A program made the translations under genes and the position numbers. DNA of 28,425 nucleotides from assembly GCA_030463445.1 (NCBI GenBank), contig JAQGFW010016275.1:1-28425 (forward strand). Direction: 5' to 3'. This DNA comes from Euplotes aediculatus (lineage: Eukaryota > Ciliophora > Spirotrichea > Euplotida > Euplotidae). Positions within the stretch are counted from its first letter, which is position 1, and the number at the start of each line of letters is the position of its first letter. This document shows positions 1-7,076 of this stretch, piece by piece. The notes beneath the pieces were generated by a model. The model saw only the letters and a program-made list of their open reading frames with translations. It ran no database searches and was not told where the DNA came from.

Positions 1-2092
1 CCGCAGCCCAATCCAGGTCTGCCAGGAATACTGGTTGTTTGATATCAAACCGGTTCATAAGGGATTTGGAAACCTGTCCGATCTGACCGATTTTTTCTTT
101 CCCGGCAAAAAGTTCAAACCCGGGTTGCAGGCCGGGAAGTTCCGCTTCCTGTACTTTGAGTGTATTTAGTCCGAGTGATTCCGCCAGTCTGGTAACCACA
201 CCTTTAAGAACATATAAATCAGCCGGTTGCCCGGCAGTTCTCCAGGAGGCTTCTGCAAACTGTCCGCACAGGTATAAGCAACAATGCATCTGCTCCTGGT
301 AGGCGCCCACTCCCGTACTTGAATAGGTTTTTCCGAATTCAAACAAACGAAGCTGATCATTCTTACGGTTATGATTATACGAAATAACTTCCAGGGCGGT
401 CTCCATCATGGAGGGACGTAAAATATTCAGTTCAGCGCTCAGGTTGTTCAGCATTTTGACCGTTCCTTCCAGTTGTGCTTCTGAATAATACGCACTGTTG
501 GTAATGGAATTGGTAAGGATCTCCCGGAAACCGGAACCTGCGAGGTACTGGGCTACTTTTTCTTTCAGTTTGCCATCCACATCATTCTCAACAGAAGGTG
601 TAATAGTGATGGCTTGCGGAATTTCAATATTATCCAGACCATCGATACGAACTATTTCTTCTACGATATCCGCTGGCAGGGAAACATCCGGTTTGTGGTA
701 GGGAACTGCCACGCGCAGTTCATCAATGCTGTCTTTTACCACTTCAAATCCCAATGCCTCCAATATTTTTTTAACCGTATCCGGATGGTAATTTTTTCCA
801 CTCAGCTTTTTCAGGTAATGGTATTTGATGGCCACCTGTTTTTTTTCTTCCTGGTTGGGATATACATCCACTATATCAGAGGAAATGGTACCACCAGCGA
901 TTTCCTTAATTAATAAGGCCGCTCTTTTCAGGGCATAGAGGGTTTGGGAAATATCAACTCCTTTTTCGAATCGGGTAGCGGCATCGGTACGAAGGCCATG
1001 GCGGAAGGAAGTTTTCCGGATTTGGCTGGGATGAAACCAGGCAGATTCCAGGAATATGGTGGCGGTGTCATTGGTTACACCGCTTCCAAGTCCACCAAAA
1101 ACACCGGCAATACAAACCGGCTGCCGGGCATCACAGATCATGATATCTGCGGCGTCCAATTTGCGTTCCTTACCATCCAGCGTTACAAAAAGGGTGTCCT
1201 GTTTTACCTGCTGCACCACAATTTTACCACCCTGCAACGCCGAAGCATCGAACGCATGTAGTGGTTGTCCGGTTTCATGCAGTACAAAATTGGTGATATC
1301 AACGATATTATTAATTGGACGTAAGCCAACAGACAACAAGCGGTCTTTCAGCCATTGGGGAGATTCTGCTACGGTGATACCGGTCAGGCTCACTCCGGAA
1401 TACCGATGACAGCCTTCGGTGTCCAGGACTTCCACCTGGATTGGGAGCGACTGGTCCTGGGCCTTAAAGCTGTTGACAGAAACCTGCCTCAGCCTTAATT
1501 CCTTTTTATCGTGATGGGTAAGGTAGGCACATACATCTCTGGCCACACCCATATGACTCATAGCATCCATACGATTGGGGGTAAGACCAATTTCATAGAT
1601 GATATCAGTGTACACCTGAAAATGCTGACTGGCAGGAGTACCTGCTTTCAGATGGTCAGGAAGAATGAGGATGCCAGCATGATCCGGACCAAGTCCGATT
1701 TCATCCTCGGCACAGATCATTCCCTGGCTTTCTTCTCCGCGGATTTTTGCCAGTTTCATGGTAATCGGATCGCCGTTGAAAGGGAAAATGGTGGTTCCTA
1801 CCGGAGCTACCACTACCGTTTGGCCAACTGCCACATTGGGGGCTCCGCAAACAATGGAAAGAGGGCTTTCGCCGCCAGCATCCACTTTCGTGAGGGCTAG
1901 CTTATCTGCATTGGGGTGGAGTTCACAGGCCAGCACTTTTCCGATTACCAGTCCTTTTAAGCCACCCTTGATAGACTCATAGGAAGACATGTTTTCTACT
2001 TCCAGTCCTATTGAAGTAAGAATGCGCGACAACCGCTCCGGATCAACGGAAACGGGTAAATATTCACTCAGCCAGTTATACGAAATCGTCAT
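1..2092 (-). CDS. pheT: Phenylalanine--tRNA ligase beta subunit (partial, C-terminus outside window)
   Basis: Beta subunit of the alpha2-beta2 phenylalanyl-tRNA synthetase, which charges tRNA-Phe in the cytoplasm. The frame is open from the ATG at 2092 to the window edge, about 697 codons of a family usually near 800. The N-terminus MTISYNWLSEYLPVSVD is typical. An EMAP-like tRNA-binding domain follows at about residues 47-150 (GLVIGKVLACELHPNADKL, then IVCGAPNV). B3/B4 editing-domain sequence comes next (PINNIVDITNFVLHETGQP, then LHAFDA). The catalytic-like core follows, and the last visible residues (FDIKQPVFLADLDWA) lead into the C-terminal ferredoxin-fold anticodon-binding domain, which is cut off. 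No break is seen in the visible frame. It is divergent from dnaB across a 590-base gap. The identity is firm. Confidence 0.96.
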   Translation of the reverse strand, partial: MTISYNWLSEYLPVSVDPERLSRILTSIGLEVENMSSYESIKGGLKGLVIGKVLACELHPNADKLALTKVDAGGESPLSIVCGAPNVAVGQTVVVAPVGTTIFPFNGDPITMKLAKIRGEESQGMICAEDEIGLGPDHAGILILPDHLKAGTPASQHFQVYTDIIYEIGLTPNRMDAMSHMGVARDVCAYLTHHDKKELRLRQVSVNSFKAQDQSLPIQVEVLDTEGCHRYSGVSLTGITVAESPQWLKDRLLSVGLRPINNIVDITNFVLHETGQPLHAFDASALQGGKIVVQQVKQDTLFVTLDGKERKLDAADIMICDARQPVCIAGVFGGLGSGVTNDTATIFLESAWFHPSQIRKTSFRHGLRTDAATRFEKGVDISQTLYALKRAALLIKEIAGGTISSDIVDVYPNQEEKKQVAIKYHYLKKLSGKNYHPDTVKKILEALGFEVVKDSIDELRVAVPYHKPDVSLPADIVEEIVRIDGLDNIEIPQAITITPSVENDVDGKLKEKVAQYLAGSGFREILTNSITNSAYYSEAQLEGTVKMLNNLSAELNILRPSMMETALEVISYNHNRKNDQLRLFEFGKTYSSTGVGAYQEQMHCCLYLCGQFAEASWRTAGQPADLYVLKGVVTRLAESLGLNTLKVQEAELPGLQPGFELFAGKEKIGQIGQVSKSLMNRFDIKQPVFLADLDWAA

Positions 2093-2116
2093 GTAGGTAA
2101 TTATCAATTAAGAACG

Positions 2117-2124
2117 CAAATATA
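2117..2124 (-). promoter_or_regulatory. Predicted -7 element for pheT
   Basis: Read on the minus strand this is TATATTTG, an exact match to the Bacteroidota -7 consensus TANNTTTG. It lies 25 bases upstream of the pheT ATG, giving a leader of roughly 15-20 bases. No clear TTG/TTTG -33 box stands at the expected distance, so the call rests on one element. Confidence 0.45.
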
Positions 2125-2196
2125 ACAGATTGTGCAGGCATCCCTATGTACTTCTTCGGTATGTTCCACCAGCTGCAGATGCGTAACTCCGAACAA

Positions 2197-2270
2197 CGTG
2201 AAACAGTAGTGAAACCGGCTGTTTAGGAAAAAACAGTGATTTCACCCGGAATTAGAATCGCGTGAAACAG
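2197..2270. repeat. Cluster of GTGAAAC repeats (parS half-site-like)
   Basis: CGTGAAACAG occurs twice (2197-2206 and 2261-2270), AGTGAAACC once (2208-2216), and an inverted TTTCAC lies at 2240-2245 inside GTGATTTCAC. CGTGAAACA is the right-hand part of the classic ParB-binding parS site (TGTTTCACGTGAAACA), but the left halves are poorly conserved, matching about 3-4 of 8 positions. These are therefore half-sites at best. They could equally serve another DNA-binding protein. Confidence 0.4.
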
Positions 2271-2434
2271 CTTGCTGCATTGTATTTGAGTCGGTCCTTA
2301 AAAAAGTTACTTTTCCTACAATGCCCTTCCTGCTTTGGTTTTAGAGGATTTGAAGGCATACTCAGGCAGGCTAAATCGCCTGAAACGCCATCCTGGTAAT
2401 TCTAGTATCTGGCCAACGATCCTAGCCTAAATCT

Positions 2435-2540
2435 TTGTTCACAACCGGTGTGAATAAACTTCAGCAGATCAAGGAAAACTTTTTTAATTTGTGTATATAC
2501 CACCAGGAGAGGTGGATAACCGTCTGATTGCTGTGGATAA
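2435..2540. other. Cluster of DnaA-box-like 9-mers
   Basis: The canonical DnaA box is TTATNCACA. Here I see TTGTTCACA at 2435-2443 (one mismatch), TGTGAATAA at 2449-2457 (reverse complement TTATTCACA, exact), GGTGGATAA at 2511-2519 (reverse complement TTATCCACC, one mismatch) and TGTGGATAA at 2532-2540 (reverse complement TTATCCACA, the strongest box known in E. coli). The first two form an inverted pair around ACCGG. AT-rich tracts lie at about 2478-2500 and 2561-2587. Four near-matches within 106 bases is more than chance would readily give, and the setting beside dnaB supports a DnaA-binding role. Confidence 0.5.
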
Positions 2541-2558
2541 ACCCCTGCATTACTTTAG
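2527..2558 (+). promoter_or_regulatory. Predicted dnaB promoter
   Basis: ATTG at 2527-2530, a 20-base spacer and TACTTTAG at 2551-2558 match the Bacteroidota pattern TTTG-N(19-21)-TANNTTTG with one mismatch in each box. Transcription would start near 2565, giving a dnaB leader of about 118 bases. The perfect DnaA box at 2532-2540 lies inside the spacer. Confidence 0.5.
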
Positions 2559-2625
2559 CAAAACTAAACGGTTTAAAAAATTTTTTCGGAGTAGGGTGGG
2601 GGTCTATATTCGCCGTCCTGATGAA

Positions 2626-2639
2626 AGGTGTTAACACCT
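2626..2639. promoter_or_regulatory. Perfect 14-base palindrome in dnaB leader
   Basis: AGGTGTTAACACCT is its own reverse complement. It lies 43 bases before the dnaB ATG and downstream of the predicted promoter, so it could be an operator for a dimeric repressor or a small RNA hairpin. No regulator is identified. Confidence 0.4.
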
Positions 2640-2682
2640 GATTCATGATTTCTTAATGTTCTGGTAACGTTGTATAGTTCAA

Positions 2683-4263
2683 ATGGATCTTACTAATCTA
2701 AATAAGGATCGGAAAAACAGGCGCAAGGGAACCCTTGACCTGAGCACAATGGTATATGGAAAAGTGCCACCCCAGGCTAAAGACCTGGAAGAGGCCGTTC
2801 TGGGTGCCATTATGCTGGAGAAAAGTGCCTTCGATACTGTTGTGGAAATATTGAAGCCCGAATGTTTTTATGTGGATTCGCACCAGCGCATCTTCCGGGC
2901 GATGCAGGCCCTTTCTCAAAAGAGCCAGCCCATTGATATCCTGACTGTAGTGGAGGAACTCCGCAAGCGGGAAGAACTGGAAATGGTTGGAGGTCCGTAT
3001 TATGTAACCAAGCTGACGAACACGGTAGTTTCCTCCGCCAATATTGACGCGCACTCCCGTATCATCCTTCAGAAATTCATTCAGCGTGAACTGATCCGTA
3101 TCAGCGGGGAGGTAATTGCAGATGCCTATGAAGATTCAACGGATGTGTTTGATCTTCTGGATGCTGCGGAAAGCAAGCTTTTTGATATTACCAATAATCA
3201 CCTGCGGAAAGACTATAATTCCATTGACTCGGTATTGGTGCAGGCGGTGGCGAGGATTGAAGACCTCCGTAACCAGACAGAGGATATTTCAGGTGTTCCA
3301 TCCGGATTCCCCAGTATCGATAAAGTGACCTATGGCTGGCAGAAAACCGATCTCATCATTCTTGCCGCTCGTCCCGCTGTGGGTAAAACGGCGTTTGCGC
3401 TTAACCTTGCCCGGAATGCGGCACTGAGCCCGACCCGTCCAACTGCAGTGGCCTTGTTCAGTCTTGAAATGAGTGCAGGCCAGCTGGTACAACGTATCCT
3501 GTCTGCGGAATCAGAAATCTGGCTGGAAAAAATTAGCCGGGGTAAACTCGAAGAGTATGAGATGAAGCAGTTGTATGCCAAAGGCATTCAGCGTTTGTCG
3601 GAAGCTAAAATTTTTATTGACGATACGGCCGCACTGAATATTTTCGAATTGAGGGCCAAATGCCGCCGATTGAAAAATAAACACGACCTCGGCCTGATCA
3701 TTATCGACTACCTGCAGCTGATGAGTGGTGCAGGTGGCAATACCAACCGGGAACAGGAAATCTCCCAGATTTCGCGTTCACTGAAACAACTTGCCAAGGA
3801 ACTGGAAGTGCCCATTATCGCGCTGTCCCAGTTGAGCCGGGCAGTAGAAACCCGTAAGGAAGGCAATAAAATGCCGCAATTAAGTGATCTCCGGGAATCG
3901 GGTGCCATCGAACAGGATGCCGACATGGTAATGTTTATTTACCGTCCGGAGTATTATGACCTCAACGCCAATGAAAACGGTGAAAGCGTAAAAGGCGAAA
4001 CCCATGTGCGGATCGCCAAACACCGGAACGGTTCACTGGAAACGATCAAACTGCGCGCGATGCTGCACATACAGAAATTTGTGGATGAAGGTATCGAAGG
4101 GGGGGATGGCGCACCAGCAGGACAATTACCTGCCGGATGGAAACCGATCGGCTCTCCAGGCGCCGGTGGTATGGGACCTGCTCCCGACATGGGTAGCGGC
4201 TATCGCCAGATTGGTAGCCGAATGAATGATGTTCCTTTCGACGATGATGAAACCCCCTTCTGA
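2683..4263 (+). CDS. dnaB: Replicative DNA helicase DnaB
   Basis: Hexameric 5'-3' helicase that unwinds DNA at the replication fork and binds primase. It has 526 residues, slightly longer than E. coli DnaB (471). The N-terminal all-alpha DnaB domain spans about 30-135 (PPQAKDLEEAVLGAIMLEKS). A linker follows, then the RecA-like ATPase from about 205. It carries Walker A AARPAVGKT (228-236), Walker B LIIIDYLQLM (338-347), the ALSQLSRAVE motif (380-389), SDLRESGAIEQDAD (401-414) and the arginine-finger loop KHRNG (447-451). No intein interrupts it. The tail from about 472 is Gly/Pro-rich and ends DVPFDDDETPF, resembling the acidic tip of single-strand-binding protein. The stop overlaps the rsmE start by one base, so the two are probably co-translated. 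Confidence 0.97.
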   Translation: MDLTNLNKDRKNRRKGTLDLSTMVYGKVPPQAKDLEEAVLGAIMLEKSAFDTVVEILKPECFYVDSHQRIFRAMQALSQKSQPIDILTVVEELRKREELEMVGGPYYVTKLTNTVVSSANIDAHSRIILQKFIQRELIRISGEVIADAYEDSTDVFDLLDAAESKLFDITNNHLRKDYNSIDSVLVQAVARIEDLRNQTEDISGVPSGFPSIDKVTYGWQKTDLIILAARPAVGKTAFALNLARNAALSPTRPTAVALFSLEMSAGQLVQRILSAESEIWLEKISRGKLEEYEMKQLYAKGIQRLSEAKIFIDDTAALNIFELRAKCRRLKNKHDLGLIIIDYLQLMSGAGGNTNREQEISQISRSLKQLAKELEVPIIALSQLSRAVETRKEGNKMPQLSDLRESGAIEQDADMVMFIYRPEYYDLNANENGESVKGETHVRIAKHRNGSLETIKLRAMLHIQKFVDEGIEGGDGAPAGQLPAGWKPIGSPGAGGMGPAPDMGSGYRQIGSRMNDVPFDDDETPF

Positions 4264-4964
4264 TGGCGCTTCCGTTTTTCTATCTCCGCGACTATACAGG
4301 AGCTTCCAGGTTTCAGTTGGATGAAACCAACTCCCGGCATACCATCGCTGTACTGCGCATGCAGGAAGGCGAGGAATTATTGCTGACGAACGGACAGGGC
4401 CTCCTATTACGGTGCCGTATAACCGAAGCGCATAAGAAAAGAGCGGGCGTTGAAGTAATCAGTAGCACGGAGCAGCCTGATCTGCAGGCAAATGTTACGG
4501 TTGCCATTTCACCTGTTAAAAATCTGACACGGTTCGAATGGTTTCTTGAAAAAGTAACGGAGATCGGTATCCGAACTATCATACCCCTGCTGGCGCACCG
4601 GACGGAAAAGCAACAGTTCCGCCAGGACCGCATGCAGCAGATACTTATCAGTGCCATGTTGCAGAGCCAACAGGCATGGTTACCCGAACTAACCGCCCCT
4701 ATGCGTTTTACGGATTTGATTCAACAGCAGGGATATACCCGGCGTTGGATAGCACATTGCCTGGAAACGGATCGCCAATCCCTGCGTGCGGCGGCTGTTC
4801 CCGGCGAGCAGCAACTGCTGCTGATAGGTCCTGAGGGTGATTTTACACCGGAAGAAATCGAACAGGCTATGGCAACCGGATTTTTACCGGTAACCCTTGG
4901 CAATACGAGGTTACGGACGGAAACCGCCGGAGTGGTGGGAGCCACTCTTCTATGTATTTCCTAA
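4263..4964 (+). CDS. rsmE: 16S rRNA (uracil(1498)-N(3))-methyltransferase RsmE
   Basis: SAM-dependent SPOUT-class enzyme that methylates N3 of U1498 in 16S rRNA. It has 233 residues, the usual length. The N-terminal PUA-like part includes the RQ-type pattern HTIAVLRMQEGEEL. The SPOUT domain shows KNLTRFEWFLEKVTEIGI, the SAM-binding loop LLLIGPEGDFTPEEI (GPEGDF at 189-194) and the knot-forming LGNTRLRTETA (212-222). Its ATG (4263) shares an A with the dnaB TGA stop, which implies coupling. The 3' end is convergent with terC, with one base between the stop codons. Confidence 0.95.
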   Translation: MALPFFYLRDYTGASRFQLDETNSRHTIAVLRMQEGEELLLTNGQGLLLRCRITEAHKKRAGVEVISSTEQPDLQANVTVAISPVKNLTRFEWFLEKVTEIGIRTIIPLLAHRTEKQQFRQDRMQQILISAMLQSQQAWLPELTAPMRFTDLIQQQGYTRRWIAHCLETDRQSLRAAAVPGEQQLLLIGPEGDFTPEEIEQAMATGFLPVTLGNTRLRTETAGVVGATLLCIS

Positions 4965-4965
4965 G

Positions 4966-5775
4966 TTATTTCGCCATATCGGAATACCCGTCGGCTTGTT
5001 GACCTTTTTCTAGCCGGGGTTCCCTTAATGAAACCGGCGCCATTTTGGTTTTCTTTCTCATGGCCATATTCAGCATTTCAACACCCACAGAGAAAGCCAT
5101 ACCGAAATAGATATAGTTTTTCAGATGCAGTTGATGGGCCGCTTCACTATCCCAACCTTCGATCACCAGGCTGAGGCCGATCATTACCAGAAAGGATAAA
5201 GCCAGCATTTTAAGGGTGGGGTGTTTATGAATGAAACCGGAAATATTCGGACTGAAGCGAAACATCACAAACATGGCTATGATTACTGCCGCAATCATGA
5301 TTTCAATATGTTTGGCCGTACCACCAGCGGTCAGAATGCTGTCAAATGAAAACACAGCGTCAAGCACTACAATCTGTACCATTGCCTGCGCGAAACCCAA
5401 TCCCGCTTTTTTTTCCGCTTTTTCTGTGGGATCATCTCCTTCCAGCTTATGGTGTATTTCCTTCACCGATTTATAGATCAGGAACAATCCACCAAACAGC
5501 ATTACCAGGCTGGCCAGGTCGAAACCCTTGGAACCGATGGAAAACAGATTTTTTCCTTTTTGTCCCAATAACCAGGTGAGGGCAAACAATAATGCACTAC
5601 GCATGATAATGCCCATAATCATCCAGTACCGCCTTGCTTTTTTCTGGTCTTTTTCATCCGGCAGGCGATTCATGATGATGCTCACAAAAATCACATTATC
5701 GATCCCAAGTACTACTTCCAAAACAACCAGAATGATAAAGCTGATAATACTTTCAGAAGTTAAGAGGTGTTCCAT
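4966..5775 (-). CDS. TerC family integral membrane protein
   Basis: A polytopic inner-membrane protein of the TerC/Alx family (269 residues, about seven hydrophobic segments). The family is linked to tellurite resistance in some bacteria and to manganese export or metal loading of secreted proteins in others. Visible family marks are EVVLGIDNVIFVSI near residue 19, with the conserved acidic residue inside the first membrane helix, and VVLDAVFSFDSILTA in the middle, the second charged intramembrane motif. The C-terminus is hydrophilic. It lies 30 bases downstream of pyrD on the same strand, so read-through from the pyrD promoter is likely. The exact substrate is unknown. Confidence 0.9.
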   Translation of the reverse strand: MEHLLTSESIISFIILVVLEVVLGIDNVIFVSIIMNRLPDEKDQKKARRYWMIMGIIMRSALLFALTWLLGQKGKNLFSIGSKGFDLASLVMLFGGLFLIYKSVKEIHHKLEGDDPTEKAEKKAGLGFAQAMVQIVVLDAVFSFDSILTAGGTAKHIEIMIAAVIIAMFVMFRFSPNISGFIHKHPTLKMLALSFLVMIGLSLVIEGWDSEAAHQLHLKNYIYFGMAFSVGVEMLNMAMRKKTKMAPVSLREPRLEKGQQADGYSDMAK

Positions 5776-5805
5776 GTTCCGTTGATGGTTAGTTAAATGA
5801 TATAC

Positions 5806-6852
5806 TTAAATGGATTTACAAAGCTGCTTTGCAATAGTTGGGCCTACATAAATAAAACCGGTCCAGACCTGTACCAGGCAAGCCCCTGCATTGAGTTTTT
5901 CCCGGGCATCCTGACCGGTAAAAATTCCTCCGCTGGCGATGATTGGAATTTCTCCATTGGATTGACTGCTGATATACGCGACCAGGTCAGTTGCCCGCTG
6001 TTTTAACGGAGCACCACTTAGGCCACCGGCACCGATTGTTTCCAGTTCGTTCGAACCAGTCTGTAAATTATCCCTGGAAATGGTGGTATTGCTCACAACC
6101 AGGCCATCCAGCTGGATTTCCCTGGCCAGGTCGATCACATCATCTACCTGTTCCTGGATAAGGTCTGGCGCGATTTTCAGGAATAGGGGTTTTGGGTGAG
6201 GCTGCTGGGCATTGATGGTTTGAAGGTGGGAGAGAATTTTGTGCAGGGCATCCTTTTCCTGCAGCGCTCTCAAACCGGGCGTATTGGGGGAACTTACATT
6301 TACCACGAAATAATCCACCACGTCGAACAGTTCCCGAAAGCAGATTTCATAATCTTTCCAGGCATCTTCATTGGGGGTTGTCTTGTTTTTACCAATATTA
6401 CCTCCAACAATCAGCCGGGGACCGGATGCCTGCCTGGAGGAGGTTGACAGTTTCCAGTTTTTCAGTCGGTCTGCCACCACTTTCACGCCCTCATTATTGA
6501 ATCCCATACGGTTGATAAGTGCCTTGTCTTTGGGTAAACGAAACAAACGGGGTTTGGGATTGCCTTCCTGGGGGCGGGGAGTAACCGTTCCGATTTCGAC
6601 AAATCCGAATCCCAGCAGTTCCAGTTCTCTCAGGTACCGGGCATTTTTATCGAATCCCGCTGCCAGTCCCACCCCGTTTTTAAAAGTCAGTCCGAACAGG
6701 TTTACCTGTTTGGCCTCCGGGTCTGAAAAATTCCGTTGGATCAGGCTTCTGAAAAAGGGAATGTTGCAAAGCAACTGCAGGCTGTTCATGGAAAAGTAAT
6801 GCGCGGTTTCAGCCGGTAACCAAAAAAGCAAGGTGCGAATAAGCGAATACAT
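5806..6852 (-). CDS. pyrD: Dihydroorotate dehydrogenase (quinone), class 2
   Basis: Membrane-associated flavoenzyme of pyrimidine synthesis that oxidises dihydroorotate to orotate and passes electrons to quinone. It has 348 residues. The N-terminal helix MYSLIRTLLFWLPAETAHYF is the class 2 membrane anchor. FMN-binding sequence AAGFDKN lies at 64-70, then EIGTVTPRPQEGNPKPRLFR and the substrate loop NRMGFNN (114-120). VNVSSPNTPGLR (185-196) carries the serine base expected in class 2 enzymes, in place of the class 1 cysteine. IASGGIFTGQDA near the C-terminus binds the FMN phosphate. A second pyrimidine gene, pyrC, occurs in this window at 18616-19956 but is not linked. It is followed by terC. 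Confidence 0.96.
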   Translation of the reverse strand: MYSLIRTLLFWLPAETAHYFSMNSLQLLCNIPFFRSLIQRNFSDPEAKQVNLFGLTFKNGVGLAAGFDKNARYLRELELLGFGFVEIGTVTPRPQEGNPKPRLFRLPKDKALINRMGFNNEGVKVVADRLKNWKLSTSSRQASGPRLIVGGNIGKNKTTPNEDAWKDYEICFRELFDVVDYFVVNVSSPNTPGLRALQEKDALHKILSHLQTINAQQPHPKPLFLKIAPDLIQEQVDDVIDLAREIQLDGLVVSNTTISRDNLQTGSNELETIGAGGLSGAPLKQRATDLVAYISSQSNGEIPIIASGGIFTGQDAREKLNAGACLVQVWTGFIYVGPTIAKQLCKSI

Positions 6853-6893
6853 AAATCAAAAAAAAACCATTGCCGGGGCATTGCAAAAAAATC

Positions 6894-6924
6894 TTTTTCA
6901 TCTACCCGGATTCTCCTAAATTTG
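6894..6924 (+). promoter_or_regulatory. Predicted promoter of the thiolase gene
   Basis: TTTT at 6894-6897, a 19-base spacer and TAAATTTG at 6917-6924 fit the Bacteroidota consensus; the -7 box is exact. Transcription would start near 6931, giving a leader of about 146 bases that includes the whole inverted/tandem repeat. Confidence 0.5.
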
Positions 6925-6955
6925 AGTAAGAAGGTTGTCTATGCAACCATTTGAA

Positions 6956-7070
6956 ATTAAGATGTAAGATTTTAGATGTAAGATTTGGTTGAGTGGTCCT
7001 GTTAACCCAAATCTTACATCTTAATTCTAAAATCTTACATCTAAAATCTTACATCTAAAATCTTAGATCT
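6956..7070. repeat. Nested inverted and tandem 14-15 base repeats upstream of thiolase
   Basis: Two copies in one orientation (AGATGTAAGATTTT at 6960-6973, AGATGTAAGATTTGG at 6974-6988) face four in the other (CCAAATCTTACATCT at 7007-7021, AAAATCTTACATCT at 7029-7042 and 7043-7056, AAAATCTTAGATCT at 7057-7070). The inner pair makes a perfect 15-base stem with an 18-base loop. Past a 7-base bulge on the right (7022-7028) the next 14 bases also pair. The last three units run in tandem to six bases before the thiolase ATG. Roles as a leader structure, terminator-like hairpin or slippage-prone tract are all possible. Confidence 0.85.
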
Positions 7071-7076
7071 TAAATC

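Larger units (their letters stand above)
2093..2682. other. 590-base divergent intergenic region, candidate origin or regulatory region
   Basis: This gap separates divergent pheT and dnaB. It holds no convincing gene: the only ORF of any size (61 codons, minus strand) resembles nothing I know and covers the dnaB promoter. It contains, from left to right, the pheT -7 element, a cluster of GTGAAAC repeats (2197-2270), four DnaA-box-like 9-mers (2435-2540) interleaved with AT-rich stretches, a predicted dnaB promoter (2527-2558) and a perfect 14-base palindrome (2626-2639). Such density is unusual for a plain promoter gap. I infer a replication-initiation or replication-control region. Location near dnaB fits but does not prove this. 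Confidence 0.5.

Noticed and set aside
2461-2646. 61-codon minus-strand ORF in the pheT-dnaB gap
   Set aside because: No recognisable motif, no start context, and it covers the dnaB promoter and DnaA-box-like sites; best read as chance.
3708-4190. Antisense ORFs of 70-80 codons within dnaB, and many similar ones across the window
   Set aside because: They lie in frames opposite strongly supported genes and show no family motif or start signal of their own.
4955-4975. Bidirectional terminator at the rsmE/terC convergence
   Set aside because: The stop codons are one base apart and I see no stem-loop there.
6956-7070. CRISPR array suggested by regular repeats
   Set aside because: Repeats are only 14-15 bases, run in both orientations and have no unique spacers; no cas gene is present.
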